Notes: generated by a model from the sequence alone, not told the origin. DNA of 64,000 nucleotides from Candidatus Poribacteria bacterium (GCA_012267415.1 JAAXGN010000015.1:124001-188000), one strand, 5' to 3'. Counted from the stretch's first letter, positions 54,340-62,940 are shown. Translations and numbers: made by a program.

Positions 54340-55761
54340 CTATATATCGTGATAGAGGAAGAACTCATACGGATGTGGACGCATATTAATTGCATCTACC
54401 TCGTTTTCGCGTTTGTATTCAAGCCAGACATCAATCACATCTTCAGTAAACACATCACCCTTGAGAAGATATTCATGGTCATCTTCAAGTGCATCAAGTG
54501 CATCTCCAAGGGAAGCTGGTGTGGATTCGATCTCATCCAGTTCTTCCGGTTCAAGGTCGTAAAGGTCTTTATCCAAGGGGTCTCCTGGATGGATTCGGTT
54601 CTGAATGCCGTCAAGACCAGCCATGAGCAACGCACTGAACGCAAGATATGGGTTACATGAAGGATCCGGTGTGCGGAACTCAACGCGTTTCGCCTTTTCA
54701 CTCTTAGAATAGACCGGAATTCTGACACACGCACTTCTATTTCTTTGAGAATAAGCAATGTTTACAGGTGCTTCATAACCCGGTACAAGTCGCTTGTAAG
54801 AATTCGTGGTAGGTGCGATTATGGCACAAAGTGAACGGGCATGTTTGAGCAATCCACCGATATAATAGAGTGCTGTTTCACTCAAGAGTGAGTATCCTTG
54901 CGAATCAAAGAAGATATTCTTTCCATCTTTCCACAAACTGGTGTGAACATGCATACCTGACCCGTTATCTTGGAATAGGGGTTTGGGCATAAAAGTCGCT
55001 ACCAAATTGTGTGAACGGGCAACATTCTTTACGATATACTTATATAGAGCGATCTTGTCCCCAACAGTGGTAAGTGTATCAAAACGGATATCAATTTCAC
55101 CTTGTCCGGCAGTTCCAACTTCATGGTGATGAACTTCTACATCAACACCAGATTCAATTAACTTCAAACATATCTCGGAACGAATGTCTTGAAGTGTATC
55201 TGAGGGTGGAACAGGGAAATAGCCTTCTTTATATCGGGGTTTATATCCAAGATTTGGGTTTTCTTCCTTACCGGAATTCCAACTACCTTCAACGGAGTCA
55301 ACAAAATAGAAGCCGGAATGTTGATTCTGTGCATATCGGATGTCGTTCAGGAGATAGAATTCTGCTTCGGGTCCCCAATAACTGATGTCAGCGATTCCTG
55401 TTGATTGTAGATAAGCCTCTGCTTTCTGTGCAATGTGTCGGACATCGCGTGTGTAATTCTCCAATGTAATCGGGTCTTTAATATTACATGTAATACTTAA
55501 TGTTGGCACCTTGCAGACAGGATCAACTAGGGCTGTTGCTGGATCAGGGAAGAGTAGCATATCACTCTCATTGATGGCTTGAAAACCTCGTATGCTTGAT
55601 CCATCAAAACCAATTCCTTCAGTAAACAAGTCTTCGCTCAATTCATCAACCATAATAGAGAAGTGTTGCCACATCCCCGGTAGGTCCATGAATTTGAGGT
55701 CAACTATTTTAACATTTTGTTCTTTTGCAAGTGCAACCACCTCACTTGGTGTCATTCGCAT
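54340..55761 (-). CDS. glnA: Glutamine synthetase type I
   Basis: GlnA makes glutamine from glutamate, ammonia and ATP. The beta-Grasp domain with IGFDGSSIRGF is followed by the catalytic domain with GPEAEFYLL, VEVHHHEVGTAGQGEID, NGSGMHVH-like DNGSGMHVHTS and APTTNSYKRLVPGYEAPV. The adenylylation loop LDKDLYDLEPEE keeps the target Tyr, so the enzyme is of the regulated beta type. It has 473 residues. AGGAGG precedes ATG 55761. The upstream region has a sigma-54-like promoter at 55861-55877. Next gene is glnB. Confidence 0.97.
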   Translation of the reverse strand: MRMTPSEVVALAKEQNVKIVDLKFMDLPGMWQHFSIMVDELSEDLFTEGIGFDGSSIRGFQAINESDMLLFPDPATALVDPVCKVPTLSITCNIKDPITLENYTRDVRHIAQKAEAYLQSTGIADISYWGPEAEFYLLNDIRYAQNQHSGFYFVDSVEGSWNSGKEENPNLGYKPRYKEGYFPVPPSDTLQDIRSEICLKLIESGVDVEVHHHEVGTAGQGEIDIRFDTLTTVGDKIALYKYIVKNVARSHNLVATFMPKPLFQDNGSGMHVHTSLWKDGKNIFFDSQGYSLLSETALYYIGGLLKHARSLCAIIAPTTNSYKRLVPGYEAPVNIAYSQRNRSACVRIPVYSKSEKAKRVEFRTPDPSCNPYLAFSALLMAGLDGIQNRIHPGDPLDKDLYDLEPEELDEIESTPASLGDALDALEDDHEYLLKGDVFTEDVIDVWLEYKRENEVDAINMRPHPYEFFLYHDI

Positions 55762-55860
55762 TTCCTCCTAATGAAACATAAGTCATAATTTTAAGTCGTG
55801 ATGTCTCGTCAGATCGAATGTGTAATTTATTGCATTTGACAAGAATCACGTAATAGACTA

Positions 55861-55877
55861 TGCAAAGTTTATGCCAA
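55861..55877 (-). promoter_or_regulatory. Sigma-54-like promoter of glnA-glnB
   Basis: The minus strand reads TTGGCATAAACTTTGCA, which has GG and GC ten bases apart as in the -24/-12 consensus TTGGCACN(5)TTGCA. Transcription would start about 55850, roughly 90 bases before the glnA ATG. No activator gene is in the window. Confidence 0.6.
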
Positions 55878-56065
55878 TTTTTGGGTTGATGATTGACAAC
55901 GTTTTACAAACCAGACCCTTGACAAAATAGTAAAAGTAAACACTGATATTCTGTGTAATGACAACGATTCTAATCTACAAGTCGTTCATAGAAAACACAC
56001 AAATCTTATATATTCTGCTAAATTATTAGGCATAGAATTGCCCAATATTTCAGCAGAATTAGCGA
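55878..56065. other. Upstream region of glnA without gene
   Basis: This AT-rich region between dcd and glnA has no coding frame. If the sigma-54-like element is real, activator sites should lie here; I see TTGACA-type hexamers near 55891 and 55918 in the + orientation, but no obvious tandem operator. Confidence 0.35.
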
Positions 56066-56665
56066 TTATGTAGTTCCTTCATCTTCGTCTTGAAATTCCA
56101 CGTCTTCGGCAAATCTGCTTGTTTCAGGACCGTCTTGTCCTGCGTATTTGTTCGCAGGTTTTTCTCGGTAAGGTAAAGTTGATGGCGAAGAGAGTGGTTC
56201 AAATGTAAAAGCGCAAATCCGCATCCCCGGATATAGTTTTACAGGCATGCGTCCGAGGTTTCCGAGTTCTAAGGTTGCGTTACCAACCCATCCTGGGTCA
56301 AATAGTCCTGCAGTGCTGTGAACGATGATTCCAAGCCTACCGAGACTGCTTCTGCCTTCCAGTCTTGCCATGACATCGTCTGCTAATTCCAGTTTTTCCT
56401 GTGTTGCTGCGAGGACGAATTCTCCCGGTTGCATCGTAAATGCTTCACCGTTAGGGACGTCGACTTTCCGCATCAAATCATCAAGCCCTACCTTTGTCTT
56501 CAGATCAACATAAGGATATTTGCTATGTTCAAAAACTTGAAATGTGTTCCCTAATCGGAAATCAATTGAGCAACTCCCTAATTGGGTTTCTAAATCAGGT
56601 TCTGGTGTTATTCTTATTTTCTCTTCATTAATATATCGTAGTATGTCTACATTTGATAAAACCAT
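56066..56665 (-). CDS. dcd: dCTP deaminase
   Basis: The enzyme deaminates dCTP toward dUTP (or directly to dUMP in bifunctional types) for thymidylate synthesis. The trimeric dUTPase-like fold shows SIDFRLGN, EGRSSLGRLG, and HSTAGLFDPGWVGNATLEL with the catalytic Glu. Length of 199 residues is typical. No ribosome binding site precedes ATG 56665. TAATAT lies six bases from the ATG, so the transcript may be leaderless. Whether it is mono- or bifunctional cannot be decided here. It stands alone. Confidence 0.93.
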   Translation of the reverse strand: MVLSNVDILRYINEEKIRITPEPDLETQLGSCSIDFRLGNTFQVFEHSKYPYVDLKTKVGLDDLMRKVDVPNGEAFTMQPGEFVLAATQEKLELADDVMARLEGRSSLGRLGIIVHSTAGLFDPGWVGNATLELGNLGRMPVKLYPGMRICAFTFEPLSSPSTLPYREKPANKYAGQDGPETSRFAEDVEFQDEDEGTT

Positions 56666-56671
56666 TTTTTA

Positions 56672-56700
56672 ATATTACCATTAATTTGCAAAGTTGTCAC
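56672..56700 (-). promoter_or_regulatory. Promoter of dcd, possibly leaderless
   Basis: On the minus strand GTGACA and TAATAT are 17 bases apart. Six bases separate the -10 from the dcd ATG, so transcription would begin on the start codon, as at the P1 peptidase gene. Confidence 0.5.
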
Positions 56701-56727
56701 GTTTTTTGTGGTTATAACGGCCCACGG

Positions 56728-56845
56728 ATGAAGATTAAGATATTAATTGGGTAACACGCGGGCGGGGAAACCCCGCCCCTACGAAGCCTTACTCCGACGA
56801 TGAGTCTTATTAGTAGAATTACCTGATTATTTATTTAATCTTCAT
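56728..56845. mobile_element. 118-bp nested palindromic element, same family as 23380
   Basis: Outer repeat ATGAAGATTAA / TTAATCTTCAT (56728-56738 and 56835-56845), inner GGTAA / TTACC, core GGGCGGGGAAACCCCGCCCC (56760-56779). Outer ends match those of 23380-23482 in ten positions. It lies between dcd and glcF and encodes nothing. Confidence 0.8.
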
Positions 56846-56902
56846 GAGTGTGCCTACTACTTTTAAGCACATATTTGAGATTGAATTCTTTTTGCACACC
56901 CT

Positions 56903-58240
56903 TTAGTCATTTTCAACCCATTCGTTTGGAGGGATATTACGATAAGCGTAGTCAAGGAGCGTAACGGGATGCATCGCTTTCATGTCTAAACCGTGTTTCT
57001 GAATTCCGAGTTGTATTTGGAGTAAACAACCAGGATTTCCAGATGCGACAATATCAGCATCAGTATCTGCGATATGTGTCATTTTGCGTTCAAGTATCTC
57101 CTGTGAAAGTTCGGGTTGTGTGATATTGTAAATACCCGCGCTCCCACAACACCATTCTGATTCTGACAATTCGATCAACTCAAGTTCCGGTATTGCTTGC
57201 AAGACTTTTCGGGGTTGTGATTTCACCCGTTGTCCGTGTAAGAGATGACACGGTTCATCGTAAGTTACTCTTTTCGGTATTTCTCCTTTAGGTGGTATCA
57301 TCTCAATTTCGGCTAAGAATTCACTTATGTCTTGCATTTTGTTGCTAAAGTTCTCTGCCTTCTCTGCGTATTCAGCATCACTTTTGAGGAGTGCTTTATA
57401 CTCTTTCAGTGTTGCGCCACACCCTGCTGAGTTGATGATGATGGCATCTAAGTTTTCTTTCTCAAATGCGTCAATATTCTGTTTTGCGAGTTCTGCAGCA
57501 ATATCGCGTACACCGTTATGCAGATGCAGCGCACCACAACATGTCTGATCTCGTGGCGTAACAACTTCGCAACCGTTTGCAGTCAGAACACGTATCGTAG
57601 CCAAGTTGGTTTCAGTGAAGACCTGGTTCATGATACACCCAGGGATAAACCCTACTCGGTAGCGGATTTCACCTGTAGCAGGTGTGACATCACGTATTGT
57701 ATATTTCTGTTTTGGATGGGGTATTGTTGGCAGTAAGGATTCTATTTTTCCAATATTTCCCATCAGTCTTAGGAGTCCGGTTTTTTGCACAAACCATCGA
57801 ATTCCGAGTTTTTGATAGAGCCACATCAACTCAAAGATCCAGTCTAACTTTTCCTTGCTGGTGAGTATCCGTTTGAAAACAAGATTTGTCCAGAAACGGT
57901 AAGATAGGGGTCGGTGTACGTTGCGTTCATAGATAGCGCGTGCCTCTTCAAGGAGTTCACCGAAGTGGACACCTGATGGACATGCGGTCTCACATGCTCT
58001 GCAGTCCAAACACCTGTAGATGTATTCTTTCCACTCCTCGGTGAGTGGCGTTGGATCTTGTTGTTTGAAGGCACTCCCCATCAGATATAATCGTCCTCTT
58101 GGAGAGTCGGTTTCTAATCCTAATTCGCGATAGGTCGGACAGGTAGGAAGACAAAGACCGCAGTGTGTGCAAGCATCCCATTTCTTCCAGCTGAATGTCT
58201 CTATACCTTTTAGGGGCTGCTTCTGTTGTTGGGTGGACAT
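56903..58240 (-). CDS. glcF: (Fe-S)-binding protein, GlcF/LutA-like subunit
   Basis: Two [4Fe-4S] motifs (CTHCGLCLPTCPT, CLDCRACETACPS) lie in the first 90 residues. Two CCG domains follow, with CCGALHLHNG and CCGSAGIYN, each also with an upstream conserved Cys (GCIMNQVF, DEPCHLL). This is the architecture of the iron-sulfur subunit of glycolate oxidase and of related lactate oxidation proteins. The 445 residues are complete. The FAD subunit (GlcD) is not adjacent; a small membrane protein precedes it by one base. Substrate is therefore uncertain between glycolate and D-lactate. Confidence 0.88.
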   Translation of the reverse strand: MSTQQQKQPLKGIETFSWKKWDACTHCGLCLPTCPTYRELGLETDSPRGRLYLMGSAFKQQDPTPLTEEWKEYIYRCLDCRACETACPSGVHFGELLEEARAIYERNVHRPLSYRFWTNLVFKRILTSKEKLDWIFELMWLYQKLGIRWFVQKTGLLRLMGNIGKIESLLPTIPHPKQKYTIRDVTPATGEIRYRVGFIPGCIMNQVFTETNLATIRVLTANGCEVVTPRDQTCCGALHLHNGVRDIAAELAKQNIDAFEKENLDAIIINSAGCGATLKEYKALLKSDAEYAEKAENFSNKMQDISEFLAEIEMIPPKGEIPKRVTYDEPCHLLHGQRVKSQPRKVLQAIPELELIELSESEWCCGSAGIYNITQPELSQEILERKMTHIADTDADIVASGNPGCLLQIQLGIQKHGLDMKAMHPVTLLDYAYRNIPPNEWVEND

Positions 58241-58241
58241 A

Positions 58242-58676
58242 TTAGACTTTTTTACGTTTCCAGTAGATCATAAAATACTTGTAGACTTTCATCAGTATTA
58301 CACCGACTATAAACAGTAGTATGAGTGTAAGAAAGTACTTTTGAAACTGTGCCTTAATGAGACCGAACATAAATAGGAGCGAAAGCCCTATCAAGATGAT
58401 TGTTGCGAAAATCATAAGATTGTTTTTTTCATCAATTTCTGCATGTCTCTTGCGATAACTCCATCTGTTCTCATTTATTTTTTTAACCAAACGTCGTTTT
58501 TCGTCTTGTGTAAGAGCTGTCTTTTTAGCAGTAGATTCAGATGAAACGGAAATGTGCTTAGGTCGTCTTTTACGTTTGGGAATAACCAATTTAAGCAGTA
58601 AGAGGCATCCTAAGAAAGTTACTATATGGACAGGATATGCTGCAATGAGTGATAAAACGCCAGATAAGTCTGCCAT
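58242..58676 (-). CDS. Small membrane protein before glcF
   Basis: I do not recognise this 144-residue protein. It has a helix at about residues 5-28, a Lys/Arg-rich cytoplasmic region (about 30-88) and two more helices (about 88-108 and 114-136). It ends with a Trp/Lys-rich tail. I start it at ATG 58676 with GAGGGTCG upstream, because the longer frame to 58787 runs over a palindromic repeat and would encode that repeat. Its stop is one base before the glcF ATG, so it is co-transcribed with it and may anchor the iron-sulfur protein to the membrane. That function is inference. Confidence 0.65.
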   Translation of the reverse strand: MADLSGVLSLIAAYPVHIVTFLGCLLLLKLVIPKRKRRPKHISVSSESTAKKTALTQDEKRRLVKKINENRWSYRKRHAEIDEKNNLMIFATIILIGLSLLFMFGLIKAQFQKYFLTLILLFIVGVILMKVYKYFMIYWKRKKV

Positions 58677-58745
58677 CCTACGACCCTCATGTTTATGTTG
58701 AACTTTAGAATTAATGTTAGCTAAAATATAGACTGGTCTCACAAC

Positions 58746-58764
58746 GGGCGAGGTGACCTCGCCC
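58746..58764. repeat. GC-rich palindromic core repeat
   Basis: GGGCGAGGT-G-ACCTCGCCC is a perfect palindrome with one central base, followed by CCTACG. The core is identical to the copy at 53433-53451. Confidence 0.8.
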
Positions 58765-58833
58765 CTACGCTGGGTGTTCATCGTCATCGGTGTATGGAGT
58801 GAAATATCTCACTAATTATTCACTCTACTATAC

Positions 58834-59667
58834 TTACGAACCTGTGATGATTTTTGTTATTCCTTCGTTAAGACTACCGGAACGATACCCTTGCAAATCA
58901 AGCGTGACGTGTTCATATCCGAGTTGTTTAAAATGTAGGTTGACTCGGTTTCGTGTTTCTTGCTGACGTAGTAGATTTATTTCTTCTGCATCCAATTCAA
59001 TACGAGCGAGTTCACCGTGGTGTCTGACGCGGAATTGTCGTATTCCTAAATCGTATAGAAACTGCTCTGCTGCATCAACCTGTCGGAGCAGTTCCCTCGT
59101 GATACGCATTCCGTAAGGAAACCGGGACGATAGACAAGCAAACGCGGGTTTATCCCAGGTGGGTAGTTGCCATTCTTTTGAGATTTCGCGTATCTCTGCT
59201 TTCGTTAAGTCGACATCTATTAGTGGAGCCTGAATCCCCATCTTTTTAGCTGCTTCCATTCCCGGACGGTGGTCACCGACATCATCAGGGATAGCACCAT
59301 AGATAATGGTTCCCACATCATATTTTTCAGCGATGGGTCGCAATCTATCAAATAATTCTGTTTTACAGAAAAAACATCTATTCGTTGGATTGCTTGCGTA
59401 TCCTTCTAAATCTAATTCTTTTGTATGAACAGTCTCAAGCCGTATGCCGATCTGTTTTGCGATATCTTGTGCAGCACGCATTTCTCTTACAGGATATGAA
59501 TCAGAGATTGCGGTTACAGCAAGTGCGTTTTCTCCTAAAGCATTTTGTGCAGCATCCGCGAGGAAGGTGCTATCAACGCCACCAGAAAAAGCAACGATAA
59601 CCTTTTCATAATCCTGCAATTGATCGTAGAGTCTATCTACCTTTGTTTGTAGCGGTTGGGGTAACAT
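58834..59667 (-). CDS. larE: LarE-type sulfur-transfer protein for nickel-pincer cofactor
   Basis: LarE adds sulfur to the pyridinium precursor of the nickel-pincer nucleotide of lactate racemase-type enzymes. The PP-loop SGGVDS is at residues 28-33. Cys178 in ACLSSRFPYG is at the position of the sacrificial cysteine of known LarE proteins. NRCFFCKTELF (98-101) gives two further Cys, which in some relatives bind a cluster. Length is 277 residues. Neither larB nor larC nor larA is in the window. It follows def, 20 bases apart, and shares its transcript. Confidence 0.9.
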   Translation of the reverse strand: MLPQPLQTKVDRLYDQLQDYEKVIVAFSGGVDSTFLADAAQNALGENALAVTAISDSYPVREMRAAQDIAKQIGIRLETVHTKELDLEGYASNPTNRCFFCKTELFDRLRPIAEKYDVGTIIYGAIPDDVGDHRPGMEAAKKMGIQAPLIDVDLTKAEIREISKEWQLPTWDKPAFACLSSRFPYGMRITRELLRQVDAAEQFLYDLGIRQFRVRHHGELARIELDAEEINLLRQQETRNRVNLHFKQLGYEHVTLDLQGYRSGSLNEGITKIITGS

Positions 59668-59687
59668 CTGTTTACATCCTAAAGGTG

Positions 59688-60236
59688 TTAATCGGGTCGT
59701 TCCGCTTGTTGTATTATCTTCAACTGGTCCCTTAATAGTTGTCTTTTTATGCCACTAATTCTGTCAATAAAAAGGACTCCGTTGAGATGGTCTATTTCAT
59801 GTTGAATTACGCGTGCAAGGAGGCCGTCTGCTTCAATCTGAACATCTTCGCCGTCTATGTTCATTGCGTTGACGACAATCTGCTCAGGTCTTTTCACCTC
59901 TGCTCGTAAATCGGGAATACTTAGGCATCCCTCTTCAAGGACACACTCCCCTTCAACACTGATTATTTCAGGGTTGAATAGTTTTAGAGGTTCAAATTCT
60001 TCTTCGTCATCCACTACGCCTATATCAGCAATGATAAATCGTTTTAGAATACCGACCTGTGTTGCAGCGAGACCTATTCCGAATGAAGTGTAGAGCGTTT
60101 CTAACATATCATCTGCAAGTAGCCGTTCTACGTCTGTAATTTCCTGTACAGGTTCAGCTCTTTTTCGCAAGACAGGGTCGCCGTAGTAGCGCAATTGTAA
60201 TGGTTCTGTTTTTGGTAATCGTGGTATTTCTTCCAT
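59688..60236 (-). CDS. def: Peptide deformylase
   Basis: Def removes the formyl group from new proteins. All three motifs are present: GIGLAATQVGI, EGCLSIP with the metal Cys, and HEIDHLNG with the two metal His and the catalytic Glu. At 182 residues the length is usual, with a somewhat acidic C-terminal extension. No clear ribosome binding site precedes ATG 60236. Two promoters lie upstream (60334-60362 and 60578-60606). larE follows on the same transcript. Confidence 0.95.
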   Translation of the reverse strand: MEEIPRLPKTEPLQLRYYGDPVLRKRAEPVQEITDVERLLADDMLETLYTSFGIGLAATQVGILKRFIIADIGVVDDEEEFEPLKLFNPEIISVEGECVLEEGCLSIPDLRAEVKRPEQIVVNAMNIDGEDVQIEADGLLARVIQHEIDHLNGVLFIDRISGIKRQLLRDQLKIIQQAERPD

Positions 60237-60333
60237 ACTTTGTTCTGAAGGTTGCTTTTGCTTTTCCTTTTCTATAATGTTATAAACTGAGAAAATTCCA
60301 ATTCTCTGTAGGGCAGTATAAAGATTTCAAAAT

Positions 60334-60362
60334 ATCTTAACATCAATAACGGACTATGTCAA
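60334..60362 (-). promoter_or_regulatory. Proximal promoter of def-larE
   Basis: On the minus strand TTGACA (60362-60357) and TAAGAT (60339-60334) are 17 bases apart. The leader to the def ATG would be about 95 bases. Confidence 0.6.
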
Positions 60363-60414
60363 GGAAAATATGGAAAAAAATGATGTTTCTTTATTCTTTT
60401 GTTAAGATTTAAAG

Positions 60415-60434
60415 CGGACGAGGGAACCTCGCCC
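60415..60434. repeat. GC-rich palindromic core repeat (variant)
   Basis: GGACGAGGGAACCTCGCCC with CTACG after it is a shortened copy of the core repeat family. It lies between the two def promoters. Confidence 0.65.
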
Positions 60435-60473
60435 TACGCGGTGTGGTCTGTACAGAAACTGAAATGTCTCTTA

Positions 60474-60556
60474 TTCCAAATTGGTGCGATTAAAGCGGAG
60501 AATGTATTGTTTATTTGGTAAACAATACATATTTCCGTTCCAAATTGGTGCGATTA
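60474..60556. repeat. Palindrome framed by 19-bp direct repeats
   Basis: TTCCAAATTGGTGCGATTA occurs at 60474-60492 and again, identical, at 60538-60556. Between them ATGTATTGTTTA (60502-60513) and TAAACAATACAT (60519-60530) form a perfect 12-bp stem with a 5-base loop. It lies directly downstream of the distal def promoter. Confidence 0.8.
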
Positions 60557-60577
60557 GAATACTAAAGTCCTACTCTT

Positions 60578-60606
60578 ATTGTAAGACGTCTGATTCTCTT
60601 TGTCAA
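60578..60606 (-). promoter_or_regulatory. Distal promoter toward def
   Basis: On the minus strand TTGACA (60606-60601) and TACAAT (60583-60578) are 17 bases apart, a near-consensus promoter. The transcript would run through the palindrome at 60502-60530 before def. Confidence 0.6.
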
Positions 60607-60618
60607 GAAGTAAAAAGC

Positions 60619-60897
60619 CTATGTTTTTGGATTTGCTTTTAGATAAGCTATACCTGCTTCTGTTATTTTCCAATATCCTGGGCGTTCTATATCAGGACTG
60701 ACCTGATAATTTTCTACACAACCAAATCTATCACGCCATTCTTTTAAGAGGGCTGAACACCCCTGATATACCCGTTCCCCTGGCCCACAGTCCTGTTCTG
60801 GTTCACCTCTTAGTCTGCCAACTTCAAGTGCTATATCACCAAGACGACGTACGTTTCCTTCTCTTAGAGAGTAAAGTGTCGCATATTTTAGAGTCAT
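60619..60897 (-). CDS. Small winged-helix-like protein
   Basis: The 92-residue protein ends in PGYWKITEAGIAYLKAN. This WKITEAG...YL pattern is typical of the wing and last helix of Mrr-N-type winged-helix domains found in restriction and regulatory proteins. The N-terminal part (REGNVRRLGDIALEVGRL) would be the first helices. There are two Cys without an evident metal site. GAAGGAT lies before ATG 60897. It is read toward def. It is probably a stand-alone DNA-binding or degenerate domain; I cannot name a function. Confidence 0.55.
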   Translation of the reverse strand: MTLKYATLYSLREGNVRRLGDIALEVGRLRGEPEQDCGPGERVYQGCSALLKEWRDRFGCVENYQVSPDIERPGYWKITEAGIAYLKANPKT

Positions 60898-60928
60898 AAT
60901 ATAAATCCTTCGCAGCAGTATTTACATC

Positions 60929-61057
60929 AGGACTTACGCAGTTTTTTTAAAGTCCCCCTGATAAGGGGGATTTAGGGGGTTAAATCGCTAATATATCATT
61001 GAAATAACGACTTTTTAACCCCTAACCCCCCTTATCAGAGGGGAATGCGTAAGTCCT
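60929..61057. mobile_element. 129-bp palindromic element with AGGACTTACGCA ends
   Basis: The ends AGGACTTACGCA (60929-60940) and TGCGTAAGTCCT (61046-61057) are perfect inverted repeats. Inside, CCCCCTGATAAGGGGGATTT and AGGGGGTTAAA are matched in reverse (TTTTTAACCCCTAACCCCCC, TTATCAGAGGGG), so almost the entire element folds on itself. No gene is encoded. It lies between the small winged-helix gene and the remnant frame at 61071. Confidence 0.8.
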
Positions 61058-61070
61058 ATACATGATTCGC

Positions 61071-61208
61071 CTAAATTTTATAACTTCTCCGATGTCTTGC
61101 ATTTACTTGTTCATCACTAAGATCAAATTGAGCAGCTAAAGCATCCGCAATATCCTTAATCCTAATACCTCTGGAAGGATACTCAAAGTTGCTCGGTGCC
61201 TCTTTCAC
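61071..61208 (-). CDS. Short frame resembling part of an Mrr-N-like domain
   Basis: A GTG-initiated frame of 45 codons encodes a peptide with PSRGIRIKDIADALAAQFD followed by LSDEQVNAR, like the first helices of an Mrr-N winged helix. It stops 14 bases before the palindromic element. It may be the front part of a gene broken by the insertion, or a decayed duplicate of a relative. I regard it as a remnant, not a working protein. Confidence 0.4.
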   Translation of the reverse strand: MKEAPSNFEYPSRGIRIKDIADALAAQFDLSDEQVNARHRRSYKI

Positions 61209-61356
61209 GACACTCGTTTTACACAAGTGAATAAAGATGCACAAAAACACACATTTGAATCAATTAAGACATAACTTTTCGTTGAATTATATCATTAATT
61301 TTTGAAAATGTCAAATCCAATTTAGGCAGAATTTGGCTAATTATAGCGTGGTAAAG

Positions 61357-62940
61357 TTAAGGTAATTGAAGCATGTAAAGATGAAATCCTTCATTGCCTA
61401 TGGTTGAACCGGTGAATTGTGTTAATAAAGTCAGTTGATACTGTTCGACCAATTCCTCTTCCAAAGCACGATTCAGGATGATGAGTATATCCTGCATATA
61501 CTTCGTGCTTAATACAATCGCTTCTCTGATGATTTCTTCGTTGGAAACACCGTGTGTTCTGGCTTTGTCCCATCTGACAAAAGATCCGAATCGGCTACCT
61601 TTTGAATAGAATACCTCCTTCTTTTTTAAATATCCAACGACGGTACTGACAGCAAAATCTGTGTCCCCGACCATCATCATATCCTCTATACCTTGTGCTT
61701 TTATGTATTCAGCAGTTCTCTTTCCGTGTGAAAATACATACTGAACATCTGAAGTAAGAGCGGTTATACCTCCGAGGAAGTGAAATACAAGGAGAATGAT
61801 GAAGACAGGACCGAAGAACGACTGTGCTACTGTGCTCACCTTATCAAAAGGAAATCTAAACTCAGGACATGTATTGCATATCCAACTTGTCAAAACAAAA
61901 GTAATAAATAAGAATCCGTGATGACGCATACTGCCACCATACTTGATATAGAAGAATGACAGCAGTCCCACTGTCGCTATCAAATAGATGATTAAAGCTG
62001 TCGGACGTTTTAGGAAACGGAGGATACACCAGAATATGAGAAGATAACAGAGGGGTAATCGGATAAACTGAAAGAACGCAGAACTATGTAGTTGGTGACT
62101 ATTCCAAAAACCCATCGCGGCTCTTGGAAGCGGTAAGAACGCATTTGTGAGGATTTTGACGATGTTGTTAACGCGTTGAAAATTAAACTTAAAATTCCAA
62201 GCAGTCGCGAATCCACTATCTGCTGGTGGATTGAGTTGAATGATAGCCGTAAGAATACCGAATCCTATTAGGACAAATCCGAACCACACACGTTGCCTAC
62301 TATCAATAGATATTTCCTTTTTGTAGTAGTGAAAGTAAAGAAATTCACATAAGAGTGCAATACCGATTGCAATTGTAACAATTAAGGCGTGAACGCTGGT
62401 ATGTGCAAGCAGAATTAGGGTGAAACCGATCCATACAAAATGCTTATAGCGATCTTTATATAGCACACAGAAGATGGTGATAAGCAATACACCGATGGCA
62501 TAATTTCTTGCTACAATTGCATACTCATACAGGGAAAAGTAGCCGAATGCAAAGAGAAACTTAATGAGCAAATGAAAAGGCGCATACCGTGTAAATAGGA
62601 ATACAGTTGTCGCAGCGATCAGCAGATGGAATATCTGCATCATCACGGGGGAAGCAGACAGACGACTGAGCGGCATTAAGCAGAGGTGCCATAGTGCTGG
62701 ATGCCCTTCATATTTCATATTCGCGAATAGATTGAGGATGGATGTACTATCTCTTGCTAATAACCAAGCTTGAATTTCATCTCGCCACATTTCATGGTGA
62801 ATTGCCCCATAGCTGCACACGATTAGGAAAACGAGGGTTAACCAGAAAGCATGGAGAGAGTGCTTTTTATCAAGTGGATCCGATCTATCAGATGCTTTGG
62901 ATTCTTGTTGTAGAGATTGAAGAAATTCTTGAAAAAACAT
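61357..62940 (-). CDS. Multi-spanning membrane protein, GT-C glycosyltransferase-like
   Basis: The 527-residue protein has about 10-11 membrane helices. After the first helix the loop IHHEMWRDEIQAWLLARDS contains the acidic DE typical of GT-C enzymes that use polyprenyl-phosphate sugars (PMT/ArnT-like). Further loops include NMKYEGHPALWHL, in which EGHPALW matches a common pattern in this group. A soluble C-terminal region of about 130 residues follows the last helix. The ATG at 62940 is ten bases after the VWA gene's stop, so it belongs to that operon. Substrate and acceptor are unknown. Confidence 0.7.
   Translation of the reverse strand: MFFQEFLQSLQQESKASDRSDPLDKKHSLHAFWLTLVFLIVCSYGAIHHEMWRDEIQAWLLARDSTSILNLFANMKYEGHPALWHLCLMPLSRLSASPVMMQIFHLLIAATTVFLFTRYAPFHLLIKFLFAFGYFSLYEYAIVARNYAIGVLLITIFCVLYKDRYKHFVWIGFTLILLAHTSVHALIVTIAIGIALLCEFLYFHYYKKEISIDSRQRVWFGFVLIGFGILTAIIQLNPPADSGFATAWNFKFNFQRVNNIVKILTNAFLPLPRAAMGFWNSHQLHSSAFFQFIRLPLCYLLIFWCILRFLKRPTALIIYLIATVGLLSFFYIKYGGSMRHHGFLFITFVLTSWICNTCPEFRFPFDKVSTVAQSFFGPVFIILLVFHFLGGITALTSDVQYVFSHGKRTAEYIKAQGIEDMMMVGDTDFAVSTVVGYLKKKEVFYSKGSRFGSFVRWDKARTHGVSNEEIIREAIVLSTKYMQDILIILNRALEEELVEQYQLTLLTQFTGSTIGNEGFHLYMLQLP

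Noticed and set aside
58677-58787. N-terminal extension of the small membrane protein before glcF
   Set aside because: It runs over the palindromic repeat at 58746-58764; a start at 58676 with a ribosome binding site is better.
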